The notes beneath the pieces were generated by a model, which had not been told where the DNA came from, searched no databases, and worked only from the letters and a program-made list of their open reading frames with translations. A DNA stretch of 64,000 bases from Erythrocercus mccallii (taxonomy: Eukaryota; Chordata; Aves; Passeriformes; Dicruridae), in assembly GCA_013397435.1 (NCBI GenBank), contig VZRG01002094.1, positions 60,894 through 124,893 on the forward strand, in the 5' to 3' direction. The position numbers and the translations under genes were made by a program. Positions 23,720-35,900 of this stretch are shown one piece after another. The first letter of the stretch is position 1. Each line of letters begins with the position of its first letter.

Positions 23720-26700
23720 TCAAGGGGAGGACAGAGGTGACTCTGAAGTGTGGTGTTCAGGCTCTGGGTCCTGTGATCCCCTAAGCTGAACAGCATTCAT
23801 GTCTGCACTTGGTTAATATAATTGTTGTGAGCAAAGTAAGTACTTTGAGTGTGGAGCCTGGGGCTGTCAACAGGTTGCAGATGGACAAGTAAGTTCACCA
23901 CAGTTGTGGTCAGAGATTTCTGCTTCTCTTAGAGGCTAAGGCTACCCTTAGTGAAGTGCTGTAGGGAAAGGAGTTGTCTCAAAAAGGGTCAAGTTTCTAA
24001 AGAAGTGAGAAACTGAGAATGGAGTCATTGCCCATTGCAAAGCCAAGAAACATCACTAAATTTTTATGAGGAGAAACACTTAAAGTAGTAGAATAATTTA
24101 GGATTGAAAAGACCCTTAAAATACAACACACACTGCCTTATTTTTTGTTTCTAAAGGATTAAGCTGACAAATACACATTTATTTCATTGAATTCGCATAA
24201 ATTGTGAGCTTCTCTGATTTTGCCAGCCAGGAGTTTCACAAGAATATTACCCAGTAAGATTTCCAAAACACTGCTCTTAAGTTTGAAATTTTGTGAGAAT
24301 AGCCTTTTTCCCTGGCATTTTGGTGCTCTTTCATCATGTGAAAAGTAGAAACACAGAGGGCTCAAAATGAGAGAGAGAATTCCAGCAAAATGGGAACTTT
24401 CTAAAAGGCACGGTTTGGTATGAGTTTACTGATGAAATGGGCAGAACTAGCTTATTTTTCTCAGAACGCTTTGCTAACTGGGTCTCTGTCTGTGCTGATC
24501 CATATCCCACCAGCGAGGATGGTGTGCAGGGTTCAGTCTTGCTTCTTTACAGAGGGAATTCCTGTAGAGGGAATCTCATTCTGCATGGGGAGAGCAGCTG
24601 TTAAGAGCTCTGTGAGATCTGAGCTTCAGAGAGTTAACTCACAACTCACCTCTGAATTTGACCCTGTGAACTAACACAGCTTCCTTCAAGCTCTTCCAGT
24701 ATCTCCTTGATGAAAATGTTTTAAAACAAGATATCAGAACAAAAGTGTGGTTAAAGACTACATGGTTTGCAGAGAGTTTTGTCTACTCCTGAGAAACAAG
24801 AAACTTTAAGTAAATATTTACAGTCTGCTTATTAAAAGTTTAGACACAAACCTACTAGAGCTATTTACAGTTTGCTAGTTAGGAGTTCAGATACACACTA
24901 ATATTAGCACTCAAGAATTAGTCACTCTTCCTATTCTCATTATGCAATGAATTCAAGAGAAGAGTTTTCTTCTCTGATATTTGCTGTGGGAAGGTATATT
25001 TAACCATAGGGCAGCTTGGCCAGAGACGCAGAGTTCCCACTAAGGAGGTGCCACCTTGCTACCATCCAAGGCAGTGTTATGTGAACAATCTGAATCCTTC
25101 AAAGTGTCTGGCTGTGGCAGAACATCCACACACCCTAGTAAGTTGCCTTGGTCCCCTTTTTATTTGGGTTACTTCTCAAAGGTGGCTAAACTGAGAGTGT
25201 TTGACATCAAGAAATCAGTCAGTGACCTTCTACATGGGCACCTGCTTTGTTCAAGGCTCTGTTTTCCATGTCATCTGTGCATGCACCAAATACTGCCAGC
25301 TGCCTGCTCTCCAGGCTGCTCAATATCTTCAGAGAAACCAAGCAAGCAAACCAGAAGCCACAGGTAGGCTCTGTTTGCCTCTGCCCCAGAAGGAAGTACT
25401 GGGTGTCACAGCTTGTACTTCACTCCTGCATGTGCACTCACTGCTGCACATTAACCACTGCCCATTCTGCGTGTGTCCACCAGGCACTTGTTGGGAAAAA
25501 GCCTCTGGGAAATACAGCTTTGTATCATTGAAAAGGGTCTGAAATACAGCTATGAAAATAGTTGCCTTTTTCATTTTCCTTGCAGCATCATTTATATTTA
25601 TTTTTAACATGACAGCTTCTACACGAATCACTCCATTACAGGAAAATGACAAAGAAGAGTGAGACTGAAATGCAGCCCAAGCAGGTGCATGTTGCCCTCC
25701 CAAATAATGTTTCCCTTCTTTCCCGTTCCCTTCTCCTTTGGCATAGCTGAAAAATTGTTTTCTTAGCACAGCTGAAAAGTGAGTTGATTATGGTTGCAAG
25801 CAGGACACTTTTGGGCAGCCATGAGTTAAGGATTAGTTAATATTAGTTAAAGTAAACAGTGCTATTAGTTTTACCTTTCCAAAATGTGATAATAAAACAA
25901 TAATGTAAGTCACCGATTCCTGGCCTTTCTCCAGTATTCTGAAGCTTTGTTATGATTTACTGGATACAACAATGTCAGACAAATCTATTATCTTTCAGAT
26001 GGCTGTTTATCTCAAGCCTGGTCTCCAGACCTGGCTTTTTTTTCAAGGCATGCAGCTTTATCTTGAATTCACAGAGACTGACCTGTCTGACTCTTGCTAG
26101 AATATGCTATGGTTACTTTCCAAACTATACACAAATATATACATGAAAAAGCAAAAAAGAAGCATATGGTGATGCCAGAATTTTAGTTACATTTTGTGTT
26201 GGGGCAAGTTTTGAGTTTATTTTACTTTTAATCTCTCTGGTGGAATGAAACCGGTGGTATACAATAGCACGCGTACATCAAAACATTGGCAGATATATTG
26301 AGTGATAATATTTTGGTCTCTAATTTCACTGACATAAACTCCAGAGTGGATCTCCTTCTCCTTTTGATACTCTTTACAAGTTCCACTTTTACTTTTTGTT
26401 TTGTTAGATTGGGTTTTTTGTTTTGTTTTGCTTTGTTTTAGTCTGGAATTTTAACCTATTGCATGCCATGAAATGACACACCAGTAAGAATAGCTTCAGG
26501 CCCCAATATATTAAAGGTGGGGCAATTGCGGTGTGCAATTACTTTTCCACAATGTGTGGATACAGGCCTCATTTAGATTGGTATTCAGATGTCTAACTAG
26601 AAAGGACTCATTGCTAGGTCTGAAAATGTTTATTGGTGGCTATTTGTCTTCCAGTCTTTCTATCAGGTCTGACTACTCAGCTCTTGTGTCTTATTCCTAC

Positions 26701-27575
26701 TGCAGTGCTCAATAAACCCTTTATGTCCATCATACATTTTATTTTCATAAAGCACTTTAACACTGGGCTTGCTCTTCAACTAAAAACATCACCCCAGAAT
26801 CTACAGCATGGGAGCACACTATTTTGGAAGAATATTGAGTAGAAAAAGTACGTTTTGTATTCTGTGGTATAATTGCTTAGATATAAGCATTTCCATAGGT
26901 AAATAAAAACTTGGTATTAAGTAGTAGAGCTCTTTAAGGACTGGGTTCATGCTATTCTCAGCATGTGGCAATGATGTTTTGTTACTTATTAAGTATTATT
27001 AAGTATTAAGGCACTTGCCACTGCCTTCTGCAGCACAGAGGAACCTTTGCTGTTTCTAGAACCAAAACAAGAACATGAGAGATCAATAACCCACCTGCTT
27101 CTTTGTAATACCTCAGCAAAGCTCTGCTCAGTCTAAAGCTGGAGCCCAGCCTTTTGATCCCCTTTGATGTACCCAGTGGCACACGTAGAGGAAAAACTGT
27201 AATACACTGTAAAACTGCAATTACATTTTTATTTCATGACAACACACTGGTAACTGATGACACGTCTGGACATGACCATCTCATTGTCTCATTCTTGACA
27301 GTGTAAATGTGGAGGATGCTGGAAGGACATCTTCTTTGGGTTTATATTTACAACACTAAAATCAAGAGAGGAATTGTCTGGGAGAAGATGTTGTGCTGTC
27401 TCCACATCACAGTAACACACAGAAGAACCCTGCTGAGTATGAAGCTAGAATGTGGATGACAATTTTTTCTTCTTCTTCTTAGGTTCACAACTGGTTTATT
27501 GTTAGGCAGCAAAAGTAAACATAATATTGATGAGGTTATAACTTGCTTCTCTCAGGGAGATGTCAAACCATTCTC
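23720..27575. other. gene-free stretch with one CR1 scrap
   Basis: A short CR1-end remnant lies at 24087-24130. Otherwise I see unique sequence with overlapping meaningless frames at 25056-25769. A T/G-rich run with TTTTG words occurs at 26396-26440 and two TATTAAG repeats at about 26986-27010. No exon. Confidence 0.5.
24087..24130 (-). mobile_element. short CR1 3'-end remnant
   Basis: The plus strand reads 'gaataatttaggattgaaaa' then 'gacccttaaaatacaaca'. This matches the reverse complement of the CR1 3' terminus (GAATGGTTTAGGTTGGAAAA then GACCTTTAAGATCATC). It is only about 40 bases, so the call is moderate. Confidence 0.5.
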
Positions 27576-27577
27576 AG

Positions 27578-27758
27578 AGGATTGCCCTAAGAATTTGTGG
27601 ATGACCCATCCCTGCAAGTGTTGAAGGCCAGGTTGTATGAGGCTCTGAGCAACCTGGTCAAGTGAAAGGTGTCCCTGTCCACTGCAGTAGACTTAGAACT
27701 AGGGGATCTTTAAGGTGCCTCCTAAACAAAATCATTCTCTCATTCTGATTCCATGATT
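27578..27758 (+). mobile_element. CR1 LINE 3' end
   Basis: Plus-strand landmarks run in CR1 order: 'attgccctaagaatttgtgg', 'atgacccatccctgcaagtg', 'ttgaaggccaggttgtatga', 'gagcaacctggtcaagtgaa', 'aggtgtccctgtccactgca' and 'gaactaggggatctttaa', then degenerate end octamers (CATTCTGATTCCATGATT). This is the last roughly 180 bases of the element, with the natural 3' terminus preserved. It faces the minus-strand CR1 end at 28133-28224 about 375 bases away, tail to tail. Confidence 0.9.
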
Positions 27759-27759
27759 C

Positions 27760-28037
27760 AAAGCAGTGGGAGGCATAGCACAGGAGCTGACCACAGGTAT
27801 ATCTGCTGCAGATGTTGCTCTTCCCCAGGTCCTTTGATGGAACTTCCCTTGAGCTCTGACCTGGCCAGTGAAAGAAAGAAATAGTCCACCTGCAAGGCAC
27901 ATTACCCAGTCATTTGTCCCACCACCTGTATTATGCCAGAAATGTAATGGAAAATGTCAATGACATTGCCTGCTTTGCTCAGCAGGTCCTCTGGCATGGA
28001 AGATACAAGTTGCTAGATATCCCATACTGAGGCGAAG
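27760..28037. other. sequence between two convergent CR1 ends
   Basis: About 280 bases with no recognised family lie between the 27.6 kb CR1 and the shared-flank block at 28038. An 80-codon minus frame (27658-27900) runs through it and into CR1 and has no meaning I can see. Confidence 0.5.
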
Positions 28038-28136
28038 GCAGTTTCAGCCAGGTCAGGAACCCCAGAGGCAATTCATCAAGTGCACCATCAGACATAGCTG
28101 GCTGGTGCTGAAGACCAGCTATTTTCTCTGTACACA
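28038..28136 (-). repeat. sequence flanking CR1, shared with 55087-55184
   Basis: Read on the minus strand, the 99 bases directly after the CR1 terminal octamer match the 98 bases directly after the CR1 end at 55.1 kb, at about 80 % identity by eye. Common words are TGTGTACAGAG, CCAGCTRTGTCTGA, GTGCACTTGA, TTGCCTCTGGG and TTCCTGACC. The match stops near 'gctgaaactgc'. Both copies can be read open in the same frame (shared peptide words SD.ALD and LPLGFLT), but synonymous and replacement changes are mixed, so coding is not supported. It is either part of an unrecognised repeat or a 3' transduction carried by CR1. Confidence 0.72.
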
Positions 28137-28224
28137 GAATCACAGAGTTATATACTGGCTTGGATTGGAAAGGACCTCTAAGATCATCCCATTCTAAATC
28201 CCCTGCCATGGGCAGTGACAGTTT
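28133..28224 (-). mobile_element. CR1 LINE 3' terminal fragment
   Basis: The plus strand starts with the complementary octamer CACAGAATCACAGAGT, then 'ttggattggaaaggacctct', 'aagatcatcccattctaaat' and 'cccctgccatgggcagtgac'. This is the reverse complement of the last roughly 90 bases of CR1. The element is extremely 5'-truncated. Its downstream flank on the minus strand is the shared block at 28038-28136. Confidence 0.9.
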
Positions 28225-28229
28225 TCCCT

Positions 28230-30475
28230 GAGGCTGAATATATTCCACTAAAACCAGCAATAGGTTCAAGACAAATTATTATAATGGCTGTGGGAAGAAA
28301 TCACAAAGAGATTGTGTTAACTTTTCCCCTCATGCAGCCTTCCTTCAGGTCCTGAGTCCTGCTGCCAAGACTAGAGTCATGGGTGTGTTGGGTGGTTTCT
28401 GGAGAACAACAGGACAACATCAAGTATTTCCTCTAGAAACAGAAAGGAGTCATATATGGTGTCTTGACAGAGCTTGCTCTAAGGCACTACAAGTGGACTC
28501 TAAATCTGCAGGAGAATGCAAATACTTGCAAGGCAATTAGGTTGGAGTTAGAAGTTTCCCTCTGCTGTCATTACAAAGATAATTTTCTCAAGTTTTCAAT
28601 GAAGCCTCTATTACCAACCTAGCAGTTTCCTGGCTTGCCTGTTAGATGCAAATGGCTGCCCCTGAACTCCTGTCTGATATCCAGGTTGGGGATCATGCTG
28701 CCACGTGCCTTTTTGTGACAGCTGACCCAGATTTGCAGTCTTGTCCAGCTGTGAATACTGCACACCTAGTCACAAGGTTTGGGGGGCATTCCTGCTTTTG
28801 CTCCCTGAGAGGCATTAAAATCTGACCTGTTTACCCACAAAGATACCCCTGGCTAAGCTGCATTTGTTGTGTCCTTGTCTAATTTTTTAAAATAGTGAAT
28901 CTCTAAACCAGTCAACATCATCTGGGAATGGCTGCAAACACCAACATTTTTTAATTATATGCACACATAATAGTGAACAAAGATTTGTCAGTGATCCTCC
29001 CGTTGGCACATCTCTGCTCAAAAGAAACGTCTGTCTTTTAACCATACCCCTCTAAGCCTTTCTTTTATGAGGCATCCTGTTATGCAAGACCTTGGCTGCG
29101 ATCCAAACCATATTGGGCCCCTTTTAAGCATCCCTTTTACAACCTATCCTTTACAGTAACACACCAGTCCCTTGTTTCCCAACAACAACTTTCTGTACAG
29201 AAAGCTTTCAGTCCCAAAGAAGCCTTTAGACCCAGCAGTTGTGTGATTTCCACCATAAATAACACCTCTTATTAATCAGCAGCATTAATCTATAAAGGCA
29301 TTATTCCAAAACCTAGCAGCTTTTCAGAATTTGCTGAGAATGTTATGAGAACAGTAACACATAGAAGATCCCTTGCATTTAATTAGTGTTGCATTTCTTT
29401 GGGGTTGAAATGTTCAGTGCTGTTAAGATGCTGTCTCTCAGTCGTCATTTTGATTGACCAAGAGGACACGGTGTATATACCATCGATCTCTTGGTCCCCA
29501 GAGAAATTCCCCTGAACTAATCACTGAGCCTGTTACGGGCTTATCTCACAATGACTTAAGAACTGAGAATGAGGAGATCTCGATATCCTGTTACACACCC
29601 TCCTTGCCTTACCATCTGGTTAACAAGACACTGCCAGGGAAATAATTCATCTCTCTCTAGGTCTCCATAAAGAAGGCAAAGACAATGAATTTCTGAATGA
29701 AATTCAAAAGCAAGTTGTTACCTAGGATATGGAAGAAATAAAAAAATAAAGAAGGCACCATCAAAACTCAAATCTCTTTCTGTAGATTGAAATGTAAAAT
29801 TTAGCATCTTAGTTAAGACAATTTCTGTCGTGTAGACAAAATACTACCTGTTCATTACAGAGCTGTCCACCTCTAAATAGTGTGAATGTGTTTTAAACTC
29901 CTAATATTTTGGTCTTAACTTAATTTTTTCAAACATTATGCAGTAATAGATACATATAGATGCTTTCCTAGGGAAATTACAGCTGCTATCTTGCAAATTA
30001 TGACTCAAACAGGCTTAGAGGAAAGGGTATTTTGACAGGAGTGTAAAATACCACTGGATTTTTAAAATTATCATTAAACATAAAGCTCAAAAGACCATAT
30101 TTTATGCCTGGATTGGCAAATTTTCAGGCCAATTTGAAAGCTGAATTACAACACCTAATTGAGAAATTGCTTATTGAACCATACTAGCCACAGTCCCTAG
30201 TGAAAATTTGAAGGTGTCTGTGTTGAGAGACTTGGGAAATAAACCATAATTGTTTACTAACAGCAAATATGTTACAGCAACAAGCACAATTGTAATCTGC
30301 TACCATATCCACCATGCTGTGACACAAAATAATAAAATCTTTTTTTAAGTTATGCTGCTGTAATTAAGAGATGACAGGTTTTACGGGAAAGAAGAATCAA
30401 AATTAAACCTGACCTTTCCGCTGCATACATGGACATCTACAGAAGTAGGCTATGAATCACATTGATGCATACATG
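28230..30475. other. gene-free stretch, unique sequence
   Basis: No exon or repeat is recognised. AT-rich portions alternate with unique mid-GC sequence. About 29420-29650 carries several CpGs in otherwise AT-rich DNA and could be a conserved element, but this is not demonstrable here. Confidence 0.5.
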
Positions 30476-30478
30476 CCT

Positions 30479-30904
30479 TCACAAAATCACAGAATCACAG
30501 AATGGGTCAGGCAGGAAGGGACCAGTGGGGGTCATCTGGTCCAACCTCCCTGCTCAAGCAGGGTCATCCCAGAGCACCTGGCACAGGATTGTGTCCAGAT
30601 GTCCTTGGACATCTCCAGTGAGGAGAACACAATCTCTCCACAACCATCTCCACAACCTCTCTGGACAACCTGTTCCAGTGCTCGATCACCTGAGCAGTGA
30701 AGAAGTTCTTCCTCATATCCAGGTGGAATTTCCCATGTATCAGGTTCTGCATGTTGCCTCACGTCCTCTTGCTGGTACCACCAAGAACAGCCTGGCTGAA
30801 TCCTCTTCACACCCACCCTTTAGATACTTATACACATTAATGAGATCCTCTCTCAGTCATCTCCTCGAGGCTGAACAAGGCCAACTGTTTCTGCCTTTCC
30901 GCTG
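30479..30904 (-). mobile_element. CR1 LINE 3' region with ORF2 tail
   Basis: The plus strand opens with three tandem complementary end octamers (CACAAAAT CACAGAAT CACAGAAT), proving an intact 3' terminus in minus orientation. It continues with 'ggtccaacctccctgctcaa', 'gcagggtcatcccagagcac' and 'acctgttccagtgctcgatc'. Translated on the minus strand it shows the conserved CR1 ORF2 tail: GKFHLDMRKNFFT followed by EHWNRLSREVV. The copy is 5'-truncated and frameshifted. A 12-bp internal tandem duplication (CTCCACAACC at 30636 and 30648) lies inside the former reading frame. This is a younger, bird-type CR1 subfamily. Confidence 0.95.
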
Positions 30905-30976
30905 AAGAAGTCCAGAAAATAATTTGTATTTATGCGTATGTATCAAACGCTGATAGTCAGATTGCTGTGGAGCCAA

Positions 30977-31041
30977 CCAAGAACTGTTGGTAATAACAGC
31001 CAAGAGTGGTTGGTAATAGGCAAGGACTGTTGATACTAACA
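30977..31041. repeat. three-copy imperfect tandem repeat, about 22-23 bp
   Basis: Units beginning CCAAGAACTGTTGG, CCAAGAGTGGTTGG and CAAGGACTGTTGA follow one another, each ending TAATA or TACTA plus a few bases. It lies about 70 bases beyond the CR1 copy at 30479-30904. Confidence 0.7.
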
Positions 31042-31044
31042 CAG

Positions 31045-32860
31045 TGAGAAAGAACATTTCTACTTACTCTGACAACCTCTCTATATTCATTCCAAGTGGT
31101 CTGGCTCTGCCTCCATCACCTGTGCATTTCCTGCTTATGCTTGAGTAATGACTTCGCTGTGCCTTCAGTATTCTCCAGAGCAGAATATCTGTTAGATTTG
31201 TTTTTCCTGACTAAATTCAGAGCCTGGTCACTCCACACACTGGGCCAAGGGCAGCTGGTGAAGAAGAACCTCCACTAGCTTTAAAATGCACACCTTGATG
31301 GTAAATCCAGCTGGTATCATTGATTCTGCTTTTGGGATAACCTCAGAAAACTGAGACCCACAGATTTGCATAGTGAGGAAAACTAGGCACTGCTTCTAAT
31401 GCATTGCAGAACTTCAGGACCTGTGGCAGTTCTCTCCAGACTCTTTCCAGCCTTACCAACAATGAGAAGCTTCATTAATTTATGAGGCTAGCCTGGTCAG
31501 GCTAATATATTTGAAGAGAATTTAAGTTAGATTATTAAATATATTTTTGGAAGAGAGTGGGAATAGAAACAGGGGAAGGGCATTTTCCCCATTAGTTCTT
31601 CACCTGAAGCTATCATTGTGCAAACACGATTGGAAACAATACAAGAGTAAACGAATACATGACTTCAGCAGGGCCTTAATTCATTTGCTGTCAGGTATTA
31701 ATTTAAGCTGCAATTAAAACAATGGGCTGTTGGGCGCCATTGGTGCAGCTGAAAGCCTGGTGCACATGACTTTTCCACTGGAATGCTTTCAAGGTCTTTT
31801 TCCTCTTCCTATCCTAGCTGTGAAACCTTTATGCAAACGGTCTTAGTCACAATTAGATTACATCAAAGAATGTTTGTCTTGGTTTCAAGCCTGCTTGGGC
31901 TAAAACCAAGATAAATTGCAAATTGGCTAAAACCACCAACAAACACCCACTTTTTCTGGTCATTACAGATGAGGAATGTACAGTGCCTTTAGGTCTTATA
32001 TTTCCACCGCCCTATCCTGTCCTTAGTCAGCAATTTGTTAGGTAATTGGAAAACAAAGTTCAATAGACTGTCTCAGAGTGGGTGGGGATTTTTTCTTTCC
32101 CCTTTTGGCTTTTGTGCGTCACAGAGTACTTACAAAAGAATGAACTCACAACCTGACCTGAGTAAAAGTAGGCACATGTGAGGCACAAAGAGAGGAGGCA
32201 ACCCTCAATTCATAATCCTCAGAGACAAGTAAAACTTAACATGACACATGACAAGGGCATGCAACATTTTTCTGTCTTGTCCTCTCCCTCCACAAGCACA
32301 ACTGAGGGAAATAAAGAGGTACCAATCTAGCTTGTCCTCCTCGGTTGCTAATGTAAAGCTACTGCCCTCAGAATTGTCCATGGGCTAAAAAATATAGCCA
32401 AGGATCATTTTGGCAGCCACTTAAACAGAGATGCCTCTGGATGGACACACCAGGACATGGCACAGAAAAGCTGTGGGAGCAGAGTTAAACACCCTGCAAC
32501 CAGCCAAGGAGGGATTTGAAGAACAGCTTACATTAACTGAAGTGTTTCCCTCAGGTCTTGCCATAAGATAGGTAGTGAAAGCAGGAGCCATGCCTGAGTC
32601 TGCCCTCCATAGACATGAGAGGCATGGAAATGCCTTGTTTACACCAACAGTGACTTTTAATTTCATGGGAATGAAAAGTCACTGCTGGTATGAATGAAGA
32701 TTTTGTCTCTGGTAGCTAAGGGGGCTGTGAGATCTCACCACCTCAGGGCTGTGCTGCTCAGTACCATGCTATTTCTGCTACTTAAGTTTTAAATCAGTGT
32801 AGCTCAGTAGACACCCATGGATTTATTCTGGACTTGCACCATTATCTTTTAATAGAGATG
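31045..32860. other. gene-free stretch with a possible conserved element
   Basis: No exon is recognised. At 31660-31870 a dense run of TTAAT, CAATTAAAA and CAATGG words, with GGGCGCCATTGG, looks like a developmental enhancer type of conserved non-coding element. The remainder is unique. Confidence 0.45.
31660..31870. promoter_or_regulatory. possible conserved non-coding element
   Basis: Homeodomain-type words (TTAATTCA, ATTAATTTAAG, CAATTAAAAC) sit beside a SOX-like ACAATGG and a GC-rich GGGCGCCATT, with no repeat character. The pattern is suggestive only; conservation has to be measured by alignment. Confidence 0.2.
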
Positions 32861-32865
32861 GACAG

Positions 32866-32959
32866 AAAAAAAAAAAGTGAAAAAATAGTTAAAGTACAAA
32901 AAAAGTGAAAAAATAGTTAAAGTACAAAAAAAAGTGAAAAAATAGTTAAAGTACAAAAA
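32866..32959. repeat. 28/29-bp minisatellite, three copies
   Basis: A unit GTGAAAAAATAGTTAAAGTA plus C and an A run starts at 32877, 32905 and 32934. The copies are identical except for the length of the A run (spacing 28 then 29). It starts from an A-rich tract at 32866. Near-perfect copies suggest a recent or still variable array. Confidence 0.93.
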
Positions 32960-35900
32960 TACTCCTGTCTCGATATTCATGAGAAATATTTACTCCTTGA
33001 TATTTGCATTGGCCAGCCAGCCCAAAATATATTTTCTCAGAAAACAATTCCATGAAGGTACATTTTCAGGGACATTTGTTTCAGATTCTTTCCCTTAAGT
33101 ATTCCTGCCAAGGCTGAAGGTGGCTGCCATGGCTGCTAACACCATGCTGAAATCTCTGTTATTTAATCACAGGATGGCATATAGGCTATGCAGAAAATTT
33201 TAACAGCTGAAAGTTCAGGATGTCAGACAGTGGTTTCAGCTGTGTGCTGCCACATGCAGACAATTAATATACTCCTCTGGGATGCAGAACAACCATAATC
33301 ATCTCTTAGTCCAAACTGCATGAGAAAAGTGTTGTTTATGCTCAGTTTCCCATGTACCTGCAATTGTCTCCTTCCTCACCTTCCCTTTCCAAGCATTCTT
33401 CATGTCAGTTCCATGTCCTTCACTGCAGAAGTTCCTCTGGGCTTTGGTTTTTTGCACACCACCGTTCTTTAAGTAGCAACAAGATTATTTTAAGAATAAC
33501 ACAATTCTTTACAATCAGGGCAGAGATATGAAGACTGGTCCCTAAGCTAGGATGGAAACTACAGTTTTAAACATGAAATAAAGAGACACAGCTTTTAGCA
33601 GATAAATGTGTTACTACACTTTAATTGTGCATGAATGGTAACTGATACCCCAAATATCACTTTGGACATTTCATTGTTCATTTTTTTCTAAGAAGTTGGG
33701 GTTTACACGGTGAAGTGATGCTGAATTCAGAGAGATAGAATATGGCTCACACTGCTCCCAGGATTACTTTGCTGATATTGGCATATAGCATGGTCTGGTC
33801 TTGAAATAGTGACAAGAACTTCAAGTTGATGTTTTCATTTCCATAGCCACTGAAGCTGTTGCCAGAGACCAGTCAAAAATTCAGTATGTCAAAAAAATCC
33901 CCCAAATCACTTTGTGAACAAGACCATGAAATATAAATCCATCAGCTTGACTAGACATGTAAGTAATTTACAATGAACTAATTTATACTGTACCACTCAG
34001 ATCTACTGCTCAATATGCAGCACAATATGCCCCACTGTCTTGGCCATCTCCTGATGTGCAAGGACACAGTGGCAAAAAAAACCTGTCAGAGGAGGACAGC
34101 CAGTGCCCAAATCTCAACCAGAAAAGAGTCATTGGGTGGGCTTGGTGCTGCACTGAGGCTAGGAGACTGCCCCCCAGGTATGAAAACACAGATGTGGTCT
34201 AGGATATAATGAATACACTACTTGATGTAATATGGAAGTTAAGTGCAAGCTGATAGATAACCAATCCGACTACACTATTTTTTGACAAAAGAAAAGATTT
34301 TCAAGTTAATTCAGTGACTTCCACAGTTTCTGAATGCCCTGATGATTTACTAACCATGTAGGCATTTTCTCCAAAGCTTTGAAGTACTAAAAATATGAAA
34401 GTACCACTCTAAAAAATACAATTAACATATAAGAAAGAAATTTTTGCTATTATGAAATGTTCTGTTTCTGAGAATGTTGGCAAATGCTTCTTTGATGCTT
34501 TGATAATGAAGTAGAAATTTATATTTTCAAAAACTATGGGTGGCTTGGGGTGAATTGTGTCTGTGTGTTAAATTAGTGTCTGATTTCAGGCCTGATTCAC
34601 AGAAATACTGAGAAATGCATCTTTGAAAAACATGTCATCTAACCCTGCTGAAAATGTCAGTGAGAGTTCAGATCCACACATAGTTACAAATTTCAGGAAT
34701 AATTAAGTCAGTGGTGGTCTGGTTTTTATCCCTTACAATTATTGTGATGACTTATGAGGTTGGGATCTGTTTCCAGATTTCCCGAAACCATGTGACAGTT
34801 CTGATCTGCCATATTCTAGGGTCAAGTACCCATTTAAATTACTGACTTGACTGAAAAGCATGGATTAAAATAGCATACTAGCTTTTAAAGAAAAAGGCAT
34901 TGGCAAGCTACTGCAGCCTACATACACAAGCAATTGCCAACCAGCAAAATGTTTTCAGACTCACTGACAAGGCAGTCTGAAGGCTTTCTTATGATCATTT
35001 AGTAAGAAATTTTAGAGAGCTCTCCAGGGCAAAAAGTTTTCACACTATTGCATTGGACACACAGCTCCTGTTGCACATGTGTTTCCTGATGCCAGCGTGC
35101 CATTAAGTGACTTTATGGCCAAGGAGATTTTATACCAAGGAGATCTTGGACAAGGGTTTTATGGTTCTCTGGTTTCCACTGCCTGCACCTACCCTCCACA
35201 TGCCATATAGCAGGGTCTGCTTTCCCATCCCGTGTCTAGAGCACACAGCAGTCTTCTTCTATGATCATACAATTATTGAAAGACAAACAAATGCATACCT
35301 GGTATTAATCAATGTTATCTGATGCTAATAAATGGAGCCATTGATCTCATCTGACAGAACAGCTCAGGTCAGGTGGCATACAGCACTCCCCGTTCCAGAG
35401 CTGTTCAGCCAGGCTGGTTTAGGCTGGTTGTTCAGAGGAGGTTGGTGGTGGTTGGGTCTCCTACAAGATTATCTGGTCAAGGGGTTTCTGGATGTTACTC
35501 TTGCCTGGAAATACCTTGATAAGCTTATTAAAAACTCTCCTTGTCCTCTCTTGAGGCAGTAATCCAAAGCTCATTGCAATGGCAAGATTTCTTCAGAGCT
35601 TGACATCAGACAAGTGTTAAATTACACATATAAACCATGAATTCTTTGGAATATTTTTGTGATAAGATTCCTAACTCTAGGATGTCCCTGACTGCAGAAA
35701 CAGAACCAATCTCAGTAAGAGATGGATATGCTCAGTAAAACAAAGCAAACAAAACATATGTAGTGAATATAGAACACATCATATCAGAGACAAAAGCATA
35801 AGCCAGAAAAAGATTCTGTTCAAACAGCTGAACCAGAAAATTTCTGAAACATTGTGTTTTTAGTGTACCTGATATCTCTGTCCCCATGACAGAGACCCAG

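Noticed and set aside
30462..30905. 147-codon plus-strand frame and overlapping minus frames as genes
   Set aside because: All are readings across a reverse-oriented CR1 copy.
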